In this document: positions 1-8,211 of the stretch, piece by piece
Layout: every line of letters begins with the position of its first letter
Numbering within the stretch: position 1 is the first letter of the stretch
Assembly: GCA_030019255.1 (NCBI GenBank)
Contig: JASEFK010000014.1
Location: 35,175 to 69,387, forward strand
Direction: 5' to 3'
DNA length: 34,213 bases
Source: Actinomycetota bacterium
Lineage (GTDB): Bacteria > Actinomycetota > Geothermincolia > Geothermincolales > RBG-13-55-18
The notes under the pieces: generated by a model
What the model was told of the DNA's origin: nothing
The model's input: the letters and a program-made list of their open reading frames with translations, nothing else
The model's database searches: none
Position numbers and translations under genes: made by a program

Positions 1-179
1 AGGTCCGTCATGAACACCAGGAGCCTGCGCGTCTTCGCGGAGGTGGCCCGCACGGGGAGCTTCTCCGCCGTTTCTTGTTCCCGCCGCCATGGGGTCTTCC
101 GCCACATCAAGGGAGGTCCGTCATGAACACCAGGAGCCTGCGCGTCTTCGCGGAGGTGGCCCGCACGGGTAGTTTCTCC
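1..179 (+). repeat. Direct repeat of the lysR 5' end (two copies, offset 113 bp)
   Basis: Bases 1-66 and 114-179 are the same sequence apart from two substitutions (57/170 and 60/173). Each copy holds the start codon and the first 19 codons of the LysR gene. The left copy begins at the first base of the window, so it may extend further left. A 47-bp unrelated stretch separates the copies. This is either a real partial tandem duplication or an assembly artefact at a contig end. Confidence 0.9.
10..126 (+). pseudogene. Truncated lysR copy / possible 38-aa leader ORF
   Basis: This ORF starts with the same ATG and the same first 19 codons as the LysR gene downstream, then runs into unrelated codons. 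Its TGA overlaps the ATG of the full gene (ATGA at 123-126). It keeps only the first part of the helix-turn-helix, so it cannot bind DNA as a LysR protein. It is probably a duplication remnant. Because translation would end exactly on the lysR start, it could also act as a translationally coupled leader. No function is claimed. Confidence 0.45.
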
Positions 180-1055
180 ATCGCCGCCCGGAACCTGGGG
201 CTCACCCAGCCCGCGGTGAGCTTCCACATCCGCTCCCTGGAGAAGGAATACGGGTGCACCCTGGTGGACCGCTCCCTGGGCCGCTGCCGGCTGACCGAGC
301 CGGGCCGGGTCCTGCTCAGGCATGCCCAGCGCATATTGAAGTTGGAGGAGGAGCTGGCGCGCGAGATGGAGGGGAAGCGAGGCGAGCCCAGTGGAATTCT
401 GAACATCGCCGCCAGCAATATCCCCGGGGAATACATCCTGCCCCGCGTGCTCTCCCGTTACCGCCTCCGTTATTCCCTGGTGGAACCCCGCCTGGAGGTC
501 ACCGATACCCGCGGGGTCCTGGACCTGGTGAGGGCGGGGGAGGTGGACCTGGGCTGCGTGGGTTCCCGGGATGACGAGGAGAGGATGGAGTACGGGAGGC
601 TCTGCCCCGACCGCCTGGTCTTTATCGCCCCCGGCGATCACCCCCTGGCCACCCGAAAACGCATAACGGCGGAGGACCTCGCCGGGGAAACCCTCATCCT
701 CAGGGAGGAGGGGTCGGGGACCCGCTCCCACATGCTGCGTATCCTATCCGAGCTGGGGTTGGACGTCTCCGGCTTGGACTGCCTGGTGCTGGGAAGCACC
801 ATGGCCGTTATCCAGGCCGTGGCCGCCGGGGCTGGAATCTCCGTCTCCTCCCTGTGGGCGGTGGAGCCGTACTCACGACTGGGCAAGGTCCGCGTGCTGT
901 CCTTGTCCGGGGCGGACCTCAGGCGCGACTTCTTCTACGTCACCCTGCGGCGCAGGCCGTCCACGCCGGCGGTGGAGGCCCTGGAGCAGTTGATCGAGGA
1001 GATGCGCCCGGAACTGGAGGATGAACTGGCTTCCCTTTACGGTCCCTTGAACTGA
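123..1055 (+). CDS. LysR-family transcriptional regulator
   Basis: A 310-aa DNA-binding transcription factor of the usual LysR length. Residues 1-60 form the winged helix-turn-helix (FAEVARTGSFSIAARNLG, then LTQPAVSFHIRSLEKEYG). The rest is the two-lobed effector-binding domain. The ATG at 123 is chosen because the protein then begins with the canonical N-terminus and is preceded by GGGAGG at 111-116; an upstream ATG at 90 would add a non-homologous tail. The stretch around residues 100-110 (IAASNIPGEYILP) resembles, from memory, the LysR subgroup annotated as associated with selenium metabolism. That would fit the selenocysteine enzyme in this window but is unproven. The gene is convergent with the Sir2 gene, their 3' ends overlapping by 19 bp. 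Its natural target would lie left of the window or elsewhere. Confidence 0.93.
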   Translation: MNTRSLRVFAEVARTGSFSIAARNLGLTQPAVSFHIRSLEKEYGCTLVDRSLGRCRLTEPGRVLLRHAQRILKLEEELAREMEGKRGEPSGILNIAASNIPGEYILPRVLSRYRLRYSLVEPRLEVTDTRGVLDLVRAGEVDLGCVGSRDDEERMEYGRLCPDRLVFIAPGDHPLATRKRITAEDLAGETLILREEGSGTRSHMLRILSELGLDVSGLDCLVLGSTMAVIQAVAAGAGISVSSLWAVEPYSRLGKVRVLSLSGADLRRDFFYVTLRRRPSTPAVEALEQLIEEMRPELEDELASLYGPLN

Positions 1056-1891
1056 AGCTGCGTCTCCGCGCCGCCCGGCCCGGGTGTGTCCGGGCCTCTC
1101 AGCCAGTGCGCGAAGAAACTTCCTGCCGGCAGGGGTATGTGGAGGTGCGCCTGGGAGGTAAGCGCCGTCCGGGAAGGATCGACGACCACCAGCCTGGCGC
1201 CGCCTTCCAGCGCCACCCGCGGTATCATGGCCGCCGGATAGACCACCGCGGAGGTCCCCAGCACCAGCATGAGCCGGCAGCGGCCCGCCTCTTCCAGGGA
1301 GCGGTTGAACTCCGCCGGCGGAAGTCCCTCTCCGAAGAGGACCACGTCGGGCCGCGTCCGGCCCCCGCAGCTCCCGCAGGGAAGTGTGTATTCCCGCATG
1401 GACTTCAGCAGCCGGCGCCTGTTCCCCGCCTCGCGCAGGGTCTCCAGCACTCCCCACGCCCTCTCCCGCTCCACCTCCGTCCTTCTTCCACACCTCACGC
1501 AGCGCAGGCGGAAGGCGTTGCCGTGGAGCTCCAGTACCTGCCTGCTGCCCGCCGCCTGGTGCAGGCCGTCGATGTTCTGGGTAATGACCGCGCGGAGGCG
1601 GCCTTCCTCCTCCAGGCGGGCCAGGACCCGGTGACAGGGGTTGGGTCGGGCCCGCAGGAGGGTATCCAGGATACCGGAGGCCAGACCGGCCAGCCTGCGG
1701 GGCCGGAAAAGGAAGGCCAGGGCGAGACCGAGAAGGTTGCCGTAAAGGGCAGGTGGATATTCCTTCCAGATCCCCTCATCCCCCCGGAAGGTGGGTATGC
1801 CGCTCTCGGCGGAGACCCCCGCCCCGGTGAAGGCCACCGTGTATGGAGAGGCGTCCAGCAGTCCCCCCAGCGCCGAAAGATATTCCTCCAT
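1037..1891 (-). CDS. cobB: Sir2-family NAD-dependent protein deacylase (sirtuin)
   Basis: Removes acyl groups from protein lysines, using NAD+ and giving O-acyl-ADP-ribose plus nicotinamide. The 284-aa protein has the sirtuin signatures in order: GAGVSAESGIPTFRG (residues 23-37), TQNIDGLHQ (104-112), the catalytic His123 in ELHG, a structural zinc site made by C131/C134 and C172/C175, and GTSAVVYPA for NAD binding. The stretch between the two cysteine pairs is long but within family range. It is the last gene of a minus-strand unit after the P-type ATPase and apbE, starting 21 bp beyond the apbE stop. No clear Shine-Dalgarno precedes the ATG, so translational coupling to apbE is possible. The substrate is unknown; acetyl-CoA synthetase is a common sirtuin target in bacteria, but none is in the window. 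Confidence 0.9.
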   Translation of the reverse strand: MEEYLSALGGLLDASPYTVAFTGAGVSAESGIPTFRGDEGIWKEYPPALYGNLLGLALAFLFRPRRLAGLASGILDTLLRARPNPCHRVLARLEEEGRLRAVITQNIDGLHQAAGSRQVLELHGNAFRLRCVRCGRRTEVERERAWGVLETLREAGNRRRLLKSMREYTLPCGSCGGRTRPDVVLFGEGLPPAEFNRSLEEAGRCRLMLVLGTSAVVYPAAMIPRVALEGGARLVVVDPSRTALTSQAHLHIPLPAGSFFAHWLRGPDTPGPGGAETQLQFKGP

Positions 1892-1912
1892 GACATCAGG
1901 GAGAGAAAAACC

Positions 1913-3079
1913 TCAGGGGCCCGTGGCCTCCTTCACTTCCTCCAGGTACCCCTCCATGCCCTTCGTGGAGTGAACCCTCCCGGAGGAATCCACAAGGAGG
2001 CAGTCCAGGCCGTGCGACTCCGCCCAGCTCAAACCCTCCGGGTAACCCATAACGAAGACGGCGGTGGACAGGGCATCGGAGCGGGCTCCTTCCTCCCCAC
2101 CCACCACGGTCACCGAGATCGCCCCCCTCGCCGGGTAACCGGTGCGCGGGTCGAGTATATGGTGATAGCGAATCCCCTCGTACTCGAAAAAGCGCTGGTA
2201 ATCACCGGAGGTGCTCACGTAAGTTCCCCCGGAAAGAAGGAGGGTAGCCAGGTAATCCTCCCCCCGCGGATCGAGGATGCCGATCCGCCACAGCGGCCCG
2301 CCGGCGCTTCCCGGCTTCTCTCCCAGGGTAAGGTCGGTGCTTATCATGCTTATATATCCCGACTGGATGCCCCGGGAGCGAAGTACCTCCGCCGCCCGGT
2401 CCAGCGCGTATCCCTTGGCCAGCCCTCCCACGTCCAGGGACATGCCCGGCTTAAGGAAACGGACGGTGCGGCCCGCCTCGTCCAGCTCGAGCAGGTTCGT
2501 GCCCACCAGGCTCAAGGCGTCAGCTATTTCCTCCTCTCCGGGAGGCGGGTCGCCCCTCGCTCCCCTGCCCAGGACATCCCAGAGGTCCACCAGGGGACCC
2601 ACGGTGATATCGAAGGCACCTCCGCATTCCCGGTAAATCTCCACTCCGGTGGTTATGACCCTCCAGAGGTCCTCGGAAACGACCACCGGTCCCCGCGCCG
2701 CCTCCCGGTTAAGCCTGTACAGTTCGCTCTCCGGGTCGTAACGGTCGAACACGCCCTGGAGGCGCTGGAGCTCCCGGAAGGCCTCGTCCACCGCTCCCTC
2801 CACCCGGGCCTGGTCCTTCCCGTAGGCGGTTATGGTCACGTAATCGTCGAGGACGAACATGGTGCGCTGGTAGGGCTCCCGCGAATAGCCGGGATTGAAG
2901 AGCCTCACGCCGAGGAAGGCTGCTCCCACCAGGACCAGAAAGACCGCGGTCACTATAAGGGTGTCGCGGCGGTTCTTGCGCCCCAGGCTCTCCCGGTCGA
3001 GATCCTCTTCTCCTTCCATGGTCGGTAGTATATCAGAGCCGCGGGCCGCAAGGACCGGGCGAATCCTTCTTCGGGGCAC
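1913..3079 (-). CDS. apbE: FAD:protein FMN transferase (ApbE), membrane-anchored
   Basis: Transfers FMN from FAD onto a threonine of target proteins such as RnfG, RnfD, NqrB and NqrC, on the outer face of the membrane. The family signatures are present: SLDVGGLAKGYALDRA, the HHILDPRTGYPA loop and DALSTAVFVMG with the Mg-binding Asp. A single hydrophobic helix at about residues 40-58 anchors the protein with its catalytic domain outside. There is no lipobox cysteine, unlike many ApbE lipoproteins. The start is uncertain: a GTG at 3079 lies 7 bp after the ATPase stop behind GGGGAC, while the ATG at 3019 has no visible ribosome-binding site. It sits downstream of rnfD, whose product has a candidate FMN-threonine, so RnfD is the likely substrate (inference). 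Confidence 0.92.
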   Translation of the reverse strand: MPRRRIRPVLAARGSDILPTMEGEEDLDRESLGRKNRRDTLIVTAVFLVLVGAAFLGVRLFNPGYSREPYQRTMFVLDDYVTITAYGKDQARVEGAVDEAFRELQRLQGVFDRYDPESELYRLNREAARGPVVVSEDLWRVITTGVEIYRECGGAFDITVGPLVDLWDVLGRGARGDPPPGEEEIADALSLVGTNLLELDEAGRTVRFLKPGMSLDVGGLAKGYALDRAAEVLRSRGIQSGYISMISTDLTLGEKPGSAGGPLWRIGILDPRGEDYLATLLLSGGTYVSTSGDYQRFFEYEGIRYHHILDPRTGYPARGAISVTVVGGEEGARSDALSTAVFVMGYPEGLSWAESHGLDCLLVDSSGRVHSTKGMEGYLEEVKEATGP

Positions 3080-3086
3080 CGTCCCC

Positions 3087-5510
3087 TCAGCCGTCGGAAA
3101 CAGCCATGAGACCGCCCGGGGCCCTCCGTTCCACGTACCTCACCGCCAGCTCCAGGAGCAGCACGTGGACGGCGGCGATGCCCAAGGCCTGGAGGAGGAC
3201 GGGAATGGAGGGCATGAAGAGCTGGAAGAAGGCCCGGAACCAGGGCAGGAGCATAATGCCGGCGAAGGCACCCCCCATGATGGCGGTGAGCCCGCCCTTC
3301 CAGGTTAAGAGGGGCCGGGAGAGGTGCGCCAGCACCGACAGCCCCACGCAGGTGAGGACGATGACCGCCGTGGTCCTTACCTCACCGTCCGGAATCCGGT
3401 TTGAATGGGCCATGGCCACGGCCATGAAGGTTGCGGAGGTGGCGATGACTCCCGCGGGGAAGGAGAAGAGCATCACCCGCCGCAGGAGGCCAGGCCGGTA
3501 GCGCCGCCGGCTGGGGGTGAAGGAGAGGATGAAAGCGGGTATGCCGATGGTCAGGGAACCCACCAAGGTGATATGCCTTGGGAGCAGGGGGAAGGGCCAC
3601 CGGGCCAGGGAAATCACCAGGGCCAGCAGGGCCACGTACACGGTCTTGGTGAGGAAGAGATTGGCCACCCTCTCCATGTTGGCCATTACCCTGCGGCCCT
3701 CGGCCACTACCCCGGGAAGGGTGGAGAACCTCCCGTCCAGGAGCACCAGCTGGGCTACCGCCTTGGTTGAGGGAGCTCCCGATCCCATGGCTATGCCCAG
3801 GTCCGCCTCCTTCAAGGCCAGGGTGTCGTTCACCCCATCCCCGGTCATGGCCACTACGTGGCCCCGGCCCTGCAGGGCCCGGACCATATCCCGCTTCTGT
3901 TCCGGCACCACCCTGCCGAAGACCGCCCTCTCCTCCAGGACCGCGGCCATCTCCTCGCCGCCGGGGGGGAGGTTCCTCGCGTCCACGGGCTCCTCCGCCT
4001 CCGGAACTCCTACCCGCGAGGCTATGCTGGCTACCGTGCGCGGGTTGTCCCCGGAGATCACTTTTATCCTAACCCCCTGCTCACGGAAATAGGCCAGGGT
4101 CTGCGGCGCGTCCGGGCGCACCTTCTCCATGAGGGCGAGGATAGCCGCGGGGCGAAGGCGGGCGGGAAGGGACGCGCCCTCGCTCAGCTGCCCGTCCGCC
4201 TGCGCCAGCATCAGCACCCTCAGGCCCCTATTCGCCAGTTCCTCCACCACCGCGGAAATCTCCCGCTCGCCGCCCCCGCAACCGGGAGCGGCCGCGGCAA
4301 GGAGGATCTCCGGCGCGCCCAGCACCCAGGTCCCCCGCTCCCGGAACTCCACCGCGCTCCACTTGCGCGCCGAGGAGAAGGGGACCACGCCGGCCACTTC
4401 CCATCCCCCCGCCTTGGGGGAAGCCTCGGCGAGGGCGGAAAGGGTGGCGTTGTGGTCCGGCAAAGCCCGGACCAACGCCCCCAGCGCCTCCCGCGCCTCC
4501 AACCGATCGTCGAGGAAGCGCACCTCCTGCAGGTCCAGGGTGCCCTCAGTCAAGGTCCCCGTCTTGTCCAGGCAGACCACGTCCACCCTGGCCAGCCCTT
4601 CCACGGCGGGAAGCTCCTGGACCAGCACGTTGCGCCGGGCGAGCATCACGGCGCTTGCGGCGAAGACGATGCTGGTGAGCAGTATCAGCCCCTCCGGCAC
4701 CATGCCCACCAGTCCGGCCACGGAAGCGATGACCGCCTCCCGCAGGGAGAAGTGGGTCAGCAACTGGCCGGAGACGAAGACCAGCGCGACGGGGATCATT
4801 ATCCAGGTGATGTAACGCAGGATGGTGTCCGCCGCTTTCCTGAGGTCCGAGGACACCAGCGTGAAGCGCCTGGCCTGGAAGGCCAGTTTCTGGGCGTAGA
4901 CCTCTCCCCCCACCGCCGTGGCCCGGAACTTTCCCCTTCCCCCGGACACGAAACTCCCCGACCAAACGCCGTCACCCGGCCCCTTGAGAACCGGCACCGA
5001 CTCGCCCGTGAGGAGGGATTCGTCCACCTCCAGCCCCTGGGAAATCACCACCGACCCGTCCACCAGAATCTGGTCTCCGGGACCGACCTCGACCAGGTCG
5101 TCGAGGACGATCTCCTCCCTGGGGATATCCCTGACCTCCCCCTCCCTCACCACCCGGGCGCGGGGAGCGGTCAGGATGTAGAGCCGGTCCAGGGTCCTCT
5201 TGGCCCGCCACTCCTGGACGATGCCGATGAGGGTGTTGAAGACCAGCACCAGTCCGAAGAGGGCGTCGCGGGGGGAATCGAGCACCAGGACGATTACCGC
5301 CAGGGCGCCCAGGAGGGCGTTGAAGCGGTTGAAAACATTGGCCCGGATGATGTGTGCCAGGGACCGACTGCTCTTCTCCCTCACCCGGTTGGTGAGTCCC
5401 CTCTCCACCCTCTCCCGGACCTGGTCCTCCCGGAGGCCAGTCCGGGGATAATCCGGTCCGAGCTCTTCCAGGTCGGAAGGAGGAGCGGTCAAGGTATACA
5501 TGTCACTCAT
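3087..5510 (-). CDS. Cation-transporting P-type ATPase, CtpE-like
   Basis: ATP-driven cation pump of 807 aa. Visible motifs: TGES in the actuator domain (residues 168-171), PEGL in transmembrane helix 4 (272-275), DKTGTLT with phosphorylated Asp315, and TGDGVND in the hinge. About ten hydrophobic segments are spread as expected (pairs near 60-95, 232-290 and six at the C-terminus). There is no N-terminal heavy-metal CxxC domain and no CPC in helix 4, which argues against copper, zinc or cadmium. The PEGL motif and layout resemble mycobacterial CtpE, reported as a calcium transporter, so Ca2+ is the best guess. Start: GGAGG followed by ATG at 5510. The apbE gene begins 7 bp downstream, so the two are probably co-transcribed. 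A link to electron transfer is not evident. Confidence 0.88.
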   Translation of the reverse strand: MSDMYTLTAPPSDLEELGPDYPRTGLREDQVRERVERGLTNRVREKSSRSLAHIIRANVFNRFNALLGALAVIVLVLDSPRDALFGLVLVFNTLIGIVQEWRAKRTLDRLYILTAPRARVVREGEVRDIPREEIVLDDLVEVGPGDQILVDGSVVISQGLEVDESLLTGESVPVLKGPGDGVWSGSFVSGGRGKFRATAVGGEVYAQKLAFQARRFTLVSSDLRKAADTILRYITWIMIPVALVFVSGQLLTHFSLREAVIASVAGLVGMVPEGLILLTSIVFAASAVMLARRNVLVQELPAVEGLARVDVVCLDKTGTLTEGTLDLQEVRFLDDRLEAREALGALVRALPDHNATLSALAEASPKAGGWEVAGVVPFSSARKWSAVEFRERGTWVLGAPEILLAAAAPGCGGGEREISAVVEELANRGLRVLMLAQADGQLSEGASLPARLRPAAILALMEKVRPDAPQTLAYFREQGVRIKVISGDNPRTVASIASRVGVPEAEEPVDARNLPPGGEEMAAVLEERAVFGRVVPEQKRDMVRALQGRGHVVAMTGDGVNDTLALKEADLGIAMGSGAPSTKAVAQLVLLDGRFSTLPGVVAEGRRVMANMERVANLFLTKTVYVALLALVISLARWPFPLLPRHITLVGSLTIGIPAFILSFTPSRRRYRPGLLRRVMLFSFPAGVIATSATFMAVAMAHSNRIPDGEVRTTAVIVLTCVGLSVLAHLSRPLLTWKGGLTAIMGGAFAGIMLLPWFRAFFQLFMPSIPVLLQALGIAAVHVLLLELAVRYVERRAPGGLMAVSDG

Positions 5511-5875
5511 CTTATTTCCTCCCCCCGGGCCCCGGAAGCCGCCCAGCGCTCACCGCGTGGGTAACGGCCTCCTTGTCTCCCTTCCCTTCCATCACTTTCC
5601 GGGTCCTTCGGACTTCCGGTCGCGGATAATCGGCTGATTGATATAGGTCATGATAACTCAAATCCCCATCCATCGGCCCTCGGACCATCGAAAACCGCGC
5701 CCTGTCCCGTTTTCGATATCCTGGTAATTGATACCATCGGGGGAACCGTTTGCCCGTCAGGCAAAGACTCGAGCTTCCCGGAAAAAAGATGGTTGGGAGG
5801 CGTAAAAGCCTTTTTCCGCCTCGAGGTCCGTCCTGAAAGGAATCCCCGCGGAAAAGGCACCCGGATCATGAGAAA
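5511..5875 (-). other. Intergenic region between rnfD terminator and P-type ATPase
   Basis: About 365 bp with no convincing gene; a 73-aa minus-strand ORF (5648-5869) has no recognisable features. A 6-bp hairpin TTTGCC-cgtca-GGCAAA lies at 5749-5765. The region should hold the promoter and leader of the ATPase-apbE-sir2 unit, but I find no well-spaced -35/-10 pair. Confidence 0.5.
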
Positions 5876-5898
5876 GGGGCCGGGCGGAACCCGGCCCC
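5876..5898 (-). terminator. Rho-independent terminator after rnfD
   Basis: A perfect 9-bp GC stem (GGGGCCGGG / CCCGGCCCC) with a 5-nt loop, followed on the minus strand by TTTCT. It lies about 30 bp past the rnfD stop and closes the fdnG-fdnH-rnfC-rnfD transcript, separating it from the ATPase unit. Confidence 0.8.
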
Positions 5899-5930
5899 CA
5901 GCGGCGTTTGGATCATGGGCCCCGCGTTCT

Positions 5931-6875
5931 TCAGGCGGCGACCACCTCTCCGAACTTCCTGGGCTTGAACGCCCTGTCCAGCAGGGGGACGAAGGCGTTG
6001 CCGATGAGGATGGAATAGGCCACCGCCCCGGAGGGCCCCCCGTAGAGGCGGATGAGCACGATGCAGATCCCGATGATCAGGCCGAACACCGCCTGTCCCC
6101 ACCGGTACATGGGACTGGTCACCCAGTCGGTGGCCATGAAGAAGGCTCCCAGCATCACTCCACCCGCCAGTATCTGGTAGAGCCCGTCGGAGCCCAGGAT
6201 GTAGGCTAGGATGAACACGGTGGCCAGGATGGTCACCGGGATCACCCAGTTGATGACCTTGCGGTAGATTAGGTAGGCGCCTCCCAGAAGGATCCAAAAG
6301 CAGCCCACCTCGGAGATGGCCCCGCCGTAGTTGGCGAAGAGAAGGGCCGCGTAGGAGGGCGCGCCCTCCAGCCCGTGCTTGATGTAGGCCACCGGGGTGG
6401 CCGCCTGCACCCCGTCGAAGCCCCCGGGCAGGAATCCCAGATGCCCGGTCCAGCTGGCCAGGAACCCGGAACCGATGAGGATGAACACGAACCCGAAGAG
6501 GGCGGGGTTGAAGATGTTCCGGCCCAGGCCTCCCATGAGCTCCTTGACGATAACCACGGCCACGAAGGAGGCGATGATCATGTTCAGCCAGTGTATCTTG
6601 GGCGGGAGAAGCAGGGCCAGCAGCAGGCCGGTCACCGCGGCGCTCCCGTCCGAAAGGGTGACCTTCTTTTTCCTCACCTTGCGGGCCACCAGCTCGAAGA
6701 ACATGGCCGACCCCACGCATACCGCGATGTTGAACAGGGCGTTGTAGGTGAAAGCCACCAGCGCGGCGATGGTTATGGGCGCCAGGGCTATGAGCACGTC
6801 GCGCATGGCGACCGCCGTCTGTTCCTTGCTCCTCAGGTGCGGGGGCGGGGTGATGACCAGGTTATCCAATGCCAT
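5931..6875 (-). CDS. rnfD: RnfD/NqrB-family membrane flavoprotein
   Basis: Integral membrane subunit of Rnf/Nqr-type electron-transfer complexes. It carries a covalent FMN on its outer side and passes electrons across the membrane. The 314-aa protein has about nine to ten hydrophobic helices. The loop FDGVQAATPVAY contains Thr160 at the position of the FMN-threonine in the family motif (usually SGAT, here QAAT). GLGRNIFNPALFGFVF (residues 117-131) and MLGAFFMATDWVTSPM are further family blocks. It starts 15 bp after the rnfC stop with a GGAGGCGAT site, so it is the last gene of the fdnGH-rnfCD operon. The other Rnf subunits (A, B, E, G) are absent from the window. RnfD without RnfG suggests a reduced complex in which RnfD alone relays electrons between the FdnH clusters and RnfC (inference). 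Confidence 0.93.
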   Translation of the reverse strand: MALDNLVITPPPHLRSKEQTAVAMRDVLIALAPITIAALVAFTYNALFNIAVCVGSAMFFELVARKVRKKKVTLSDGSAAVTGLLLALLLPPKIHWLNMIIASFVAVVIVKELMGGLGRNIFNPALFGFVFILIGSGFLASWTGHLGFLPGGFDGVQAATPVAYIKHGLEGAPSYAALLFANYGGAISEVGCFWILLGGAYLIYRKVINWVIPVTILATVFILAYILGSDGLYQILAGGVMLGAFFMATDWVTSPMYRWGQAVFGLIIGICIVLIRLYGGPSGAVAYSILIGNAFVPLLDRAFKPRKFGEVVAA

Positions 6876-6890
6876 TTCCCATCGCCTCCT

Positions 6891-8210
6891 CTACTTCTTC
6901 TTCCGGGCCGCGATCTCGGCCTTGGCCTTGCGCACGTACTGCACGTGGGGGATGTAGGCGGGGCACTGGTAGGAGCAGCACCCGCACTCGAAGCAGTCCA
7001 GGGCTCCCCACATCTCCGCCCGGTCCCACTGCCCCCGCTTCGTCGACTGGACGATGAAGTTGGGGGAGAGGAACATGGGGCAGACCTCCACGCACTTGCC
7101 GCAGCGGACGCACTCCGACTCCTCTCCCAGGTCCACCATCTCGGAGGTGAGGACCACCACCCCCGAGGTTCCCTTGACCACCGGGGTCTTGGCGTCCGGC
7201 TGGGTCCAACCGGTCATGGGGCCGCCCATGATCAGCTTCACCGGGTTGCCCACCAGGCCACCGCAGGCCTCCAAGAGGACGGATACGGGGGTGCCCACTC
7301 GGGCCAGGAGGTTGGCGGGCTCCCGCACCCCGGGGCCGGTGACGGTGACCACCCGCTCGTAGAGGGGCTTGCCCCAGGCCGCCGCCTCGTAGAGGGCCAC
7401 CGCCGTGCCCACGTTCTGCACCAGGCAGCCCACCTCGGAGGGGAGCTTGCCCGGGGGGACCTTCCTTCCCGTGAGGGCGAAGATGAGCATCTTCTCCGCC
7501 CCCTCCGGGTACTTGACCTCCAGCACCTCCACTTCCACGTCGCGGTAGGAGGAGGCGCGGGAGCGCAGGGCGTCCACGGCGTCCATCTTGTTGGCCTCCA
7601 CCCCGATGATCACCCGTGAGGCCCCCACCGCCGTCTTGAGCAGGCGGGCGCCGGCGATGAGGTCGTCGGTGCGCTCCAGCAGGAGGCGGTGGTCGCAGGT
7701 GAGGAAGGGCTCGCACTCGCAGGCGTTGATGATCACCGTGTCGATGGGCTTGTCGGAGGGAGGGGTGATCTTCACGTGGGTGGGGAAAGCGGCCCCGCCC
7801 ATGCCCACCAGCCCGGCCTCCTTGGCTATCTCCCGGATCTCCTCCGCGGTGAGGGACTCCAAGTCCTTGCCGGGCTTCTTCTGGAACTCGGGCTGCGTGG
7901 CGTCGGGGGTGATGACCACACTCCTCACCTTGGCCCCAGTGAAGTTGGGGACCTCGGTTATGGCCTTGACCACGCCGGATACCGAGGCGTGCACCGGGGC
8001 GGAGACGAAGGCCTGGGCTTCGCCTATCTTCTGGCCTACCTCCACCCGGTCTCCCTCCTTGACCAAGGGCTCGCAGGGGGCCCCCACGTGCTGCTGTAGG
8101 TGGATGACCACCTCGGAGGGGATGGGGGCCGGCTTGATGGCCTTGCCCGAGGCCAGCTCCTTGTTGTAGGGGGGATGGATACCTCCCTGGAAGGTCTTGA
8201 GCTCCGCCAT
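6891..8210 (-). CDS. rnfC: RnfC-like NADH/ferredoxin-type electron-transfer subunit
   Basis: Peripheral cytoplasmic subunit of Rnf complexes, binding FMN and NAD(H) and carrying two [4Fe-4S] clusters. Visible parts in order: the RnfC N-terminal barrel-sandwich region (about residues 30-85), the Nqo1-like nucleotide/FMN-binding stretch GLVGMGGAAFPTHVK (133-147), a SLBB-like region, then CVRCGKCVEVCP (about 367-378) and CFECGCCSYQCP (about 406-417). At about 439 aa it matches short RnfC proteins without the repeat-rich C-terminal tail. The ATG at 8210 follows the fdnH stop by one base (TGA-C-ATG) with GGGGGTGAG in front; a GTG at 8219 is an alternative but sits too close to the G-rich site. The tight coupling to fdnH implies a fixed stoichiometry with the formate dehydrogenase. 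Confidence 0.93.
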   Translation of the reverse strand: MAELKTFQGGIHPPYNKELASGKAIKPAPIPSEVVIHLQQHVGAPCEPLVKEGDRVEVGQKIGEAQAFVSAPVHASVSGVVKAITEVPNFTGAKVRSVVITPDATQPEFQKKPGKDLESLTAEEIREIAKEAGLVGMGGAAFPTHVKITPPSDKPIDTVIINACECEPFLTCDHRLLLERTDDLIAGARLLKTAVGASRVIIGVEANKMDAVDALRSRASSYRDVEVEVLEVKYPEGAEKMLIFALTGRKVPPGKLPSEVGCLVQNVGTAVALYEAAAWGKPLYERVVTVTGPGVREPANLLARVGTPVSVLLEACGGLVGNPVKLIMGGPMTGWTQPDAKTPVVKGTSGVVVLTSEMVDLGEESECVRCGKCVEVCPMFLSPNFIVQSTKRGQWDRAEMWGALDCFECGCCSYQCPAYIPHVQYVRKAKAEIAARKKK

Positions 8211-8211
8211 G

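Noticed and set aside
1106-3028. Long plus-strand ORF of 640 codons opposite sir2 and apbE (and similar ones at 3858-5564, 19564-21492 and 30446-32401)
   Set aside because: They lie antisense to genes with clear family motifs, have His/Gly/Pro/Arg-rich composition and no domain; they result from high GC content.
5811-5829. Plus-strand hairpin AGGC-GTAAAA-GCCT followed by T-tract as a terminator
   Set aside because: Only 4 bp of stem, and there is no plus-strand gene before it to be terminated.
5700-5830. c-di-GMP riboswitch
   Set aside because: GGCAAA and GATGG fragments recall the motif, but the second conserved helix and the order of the elements are missing.
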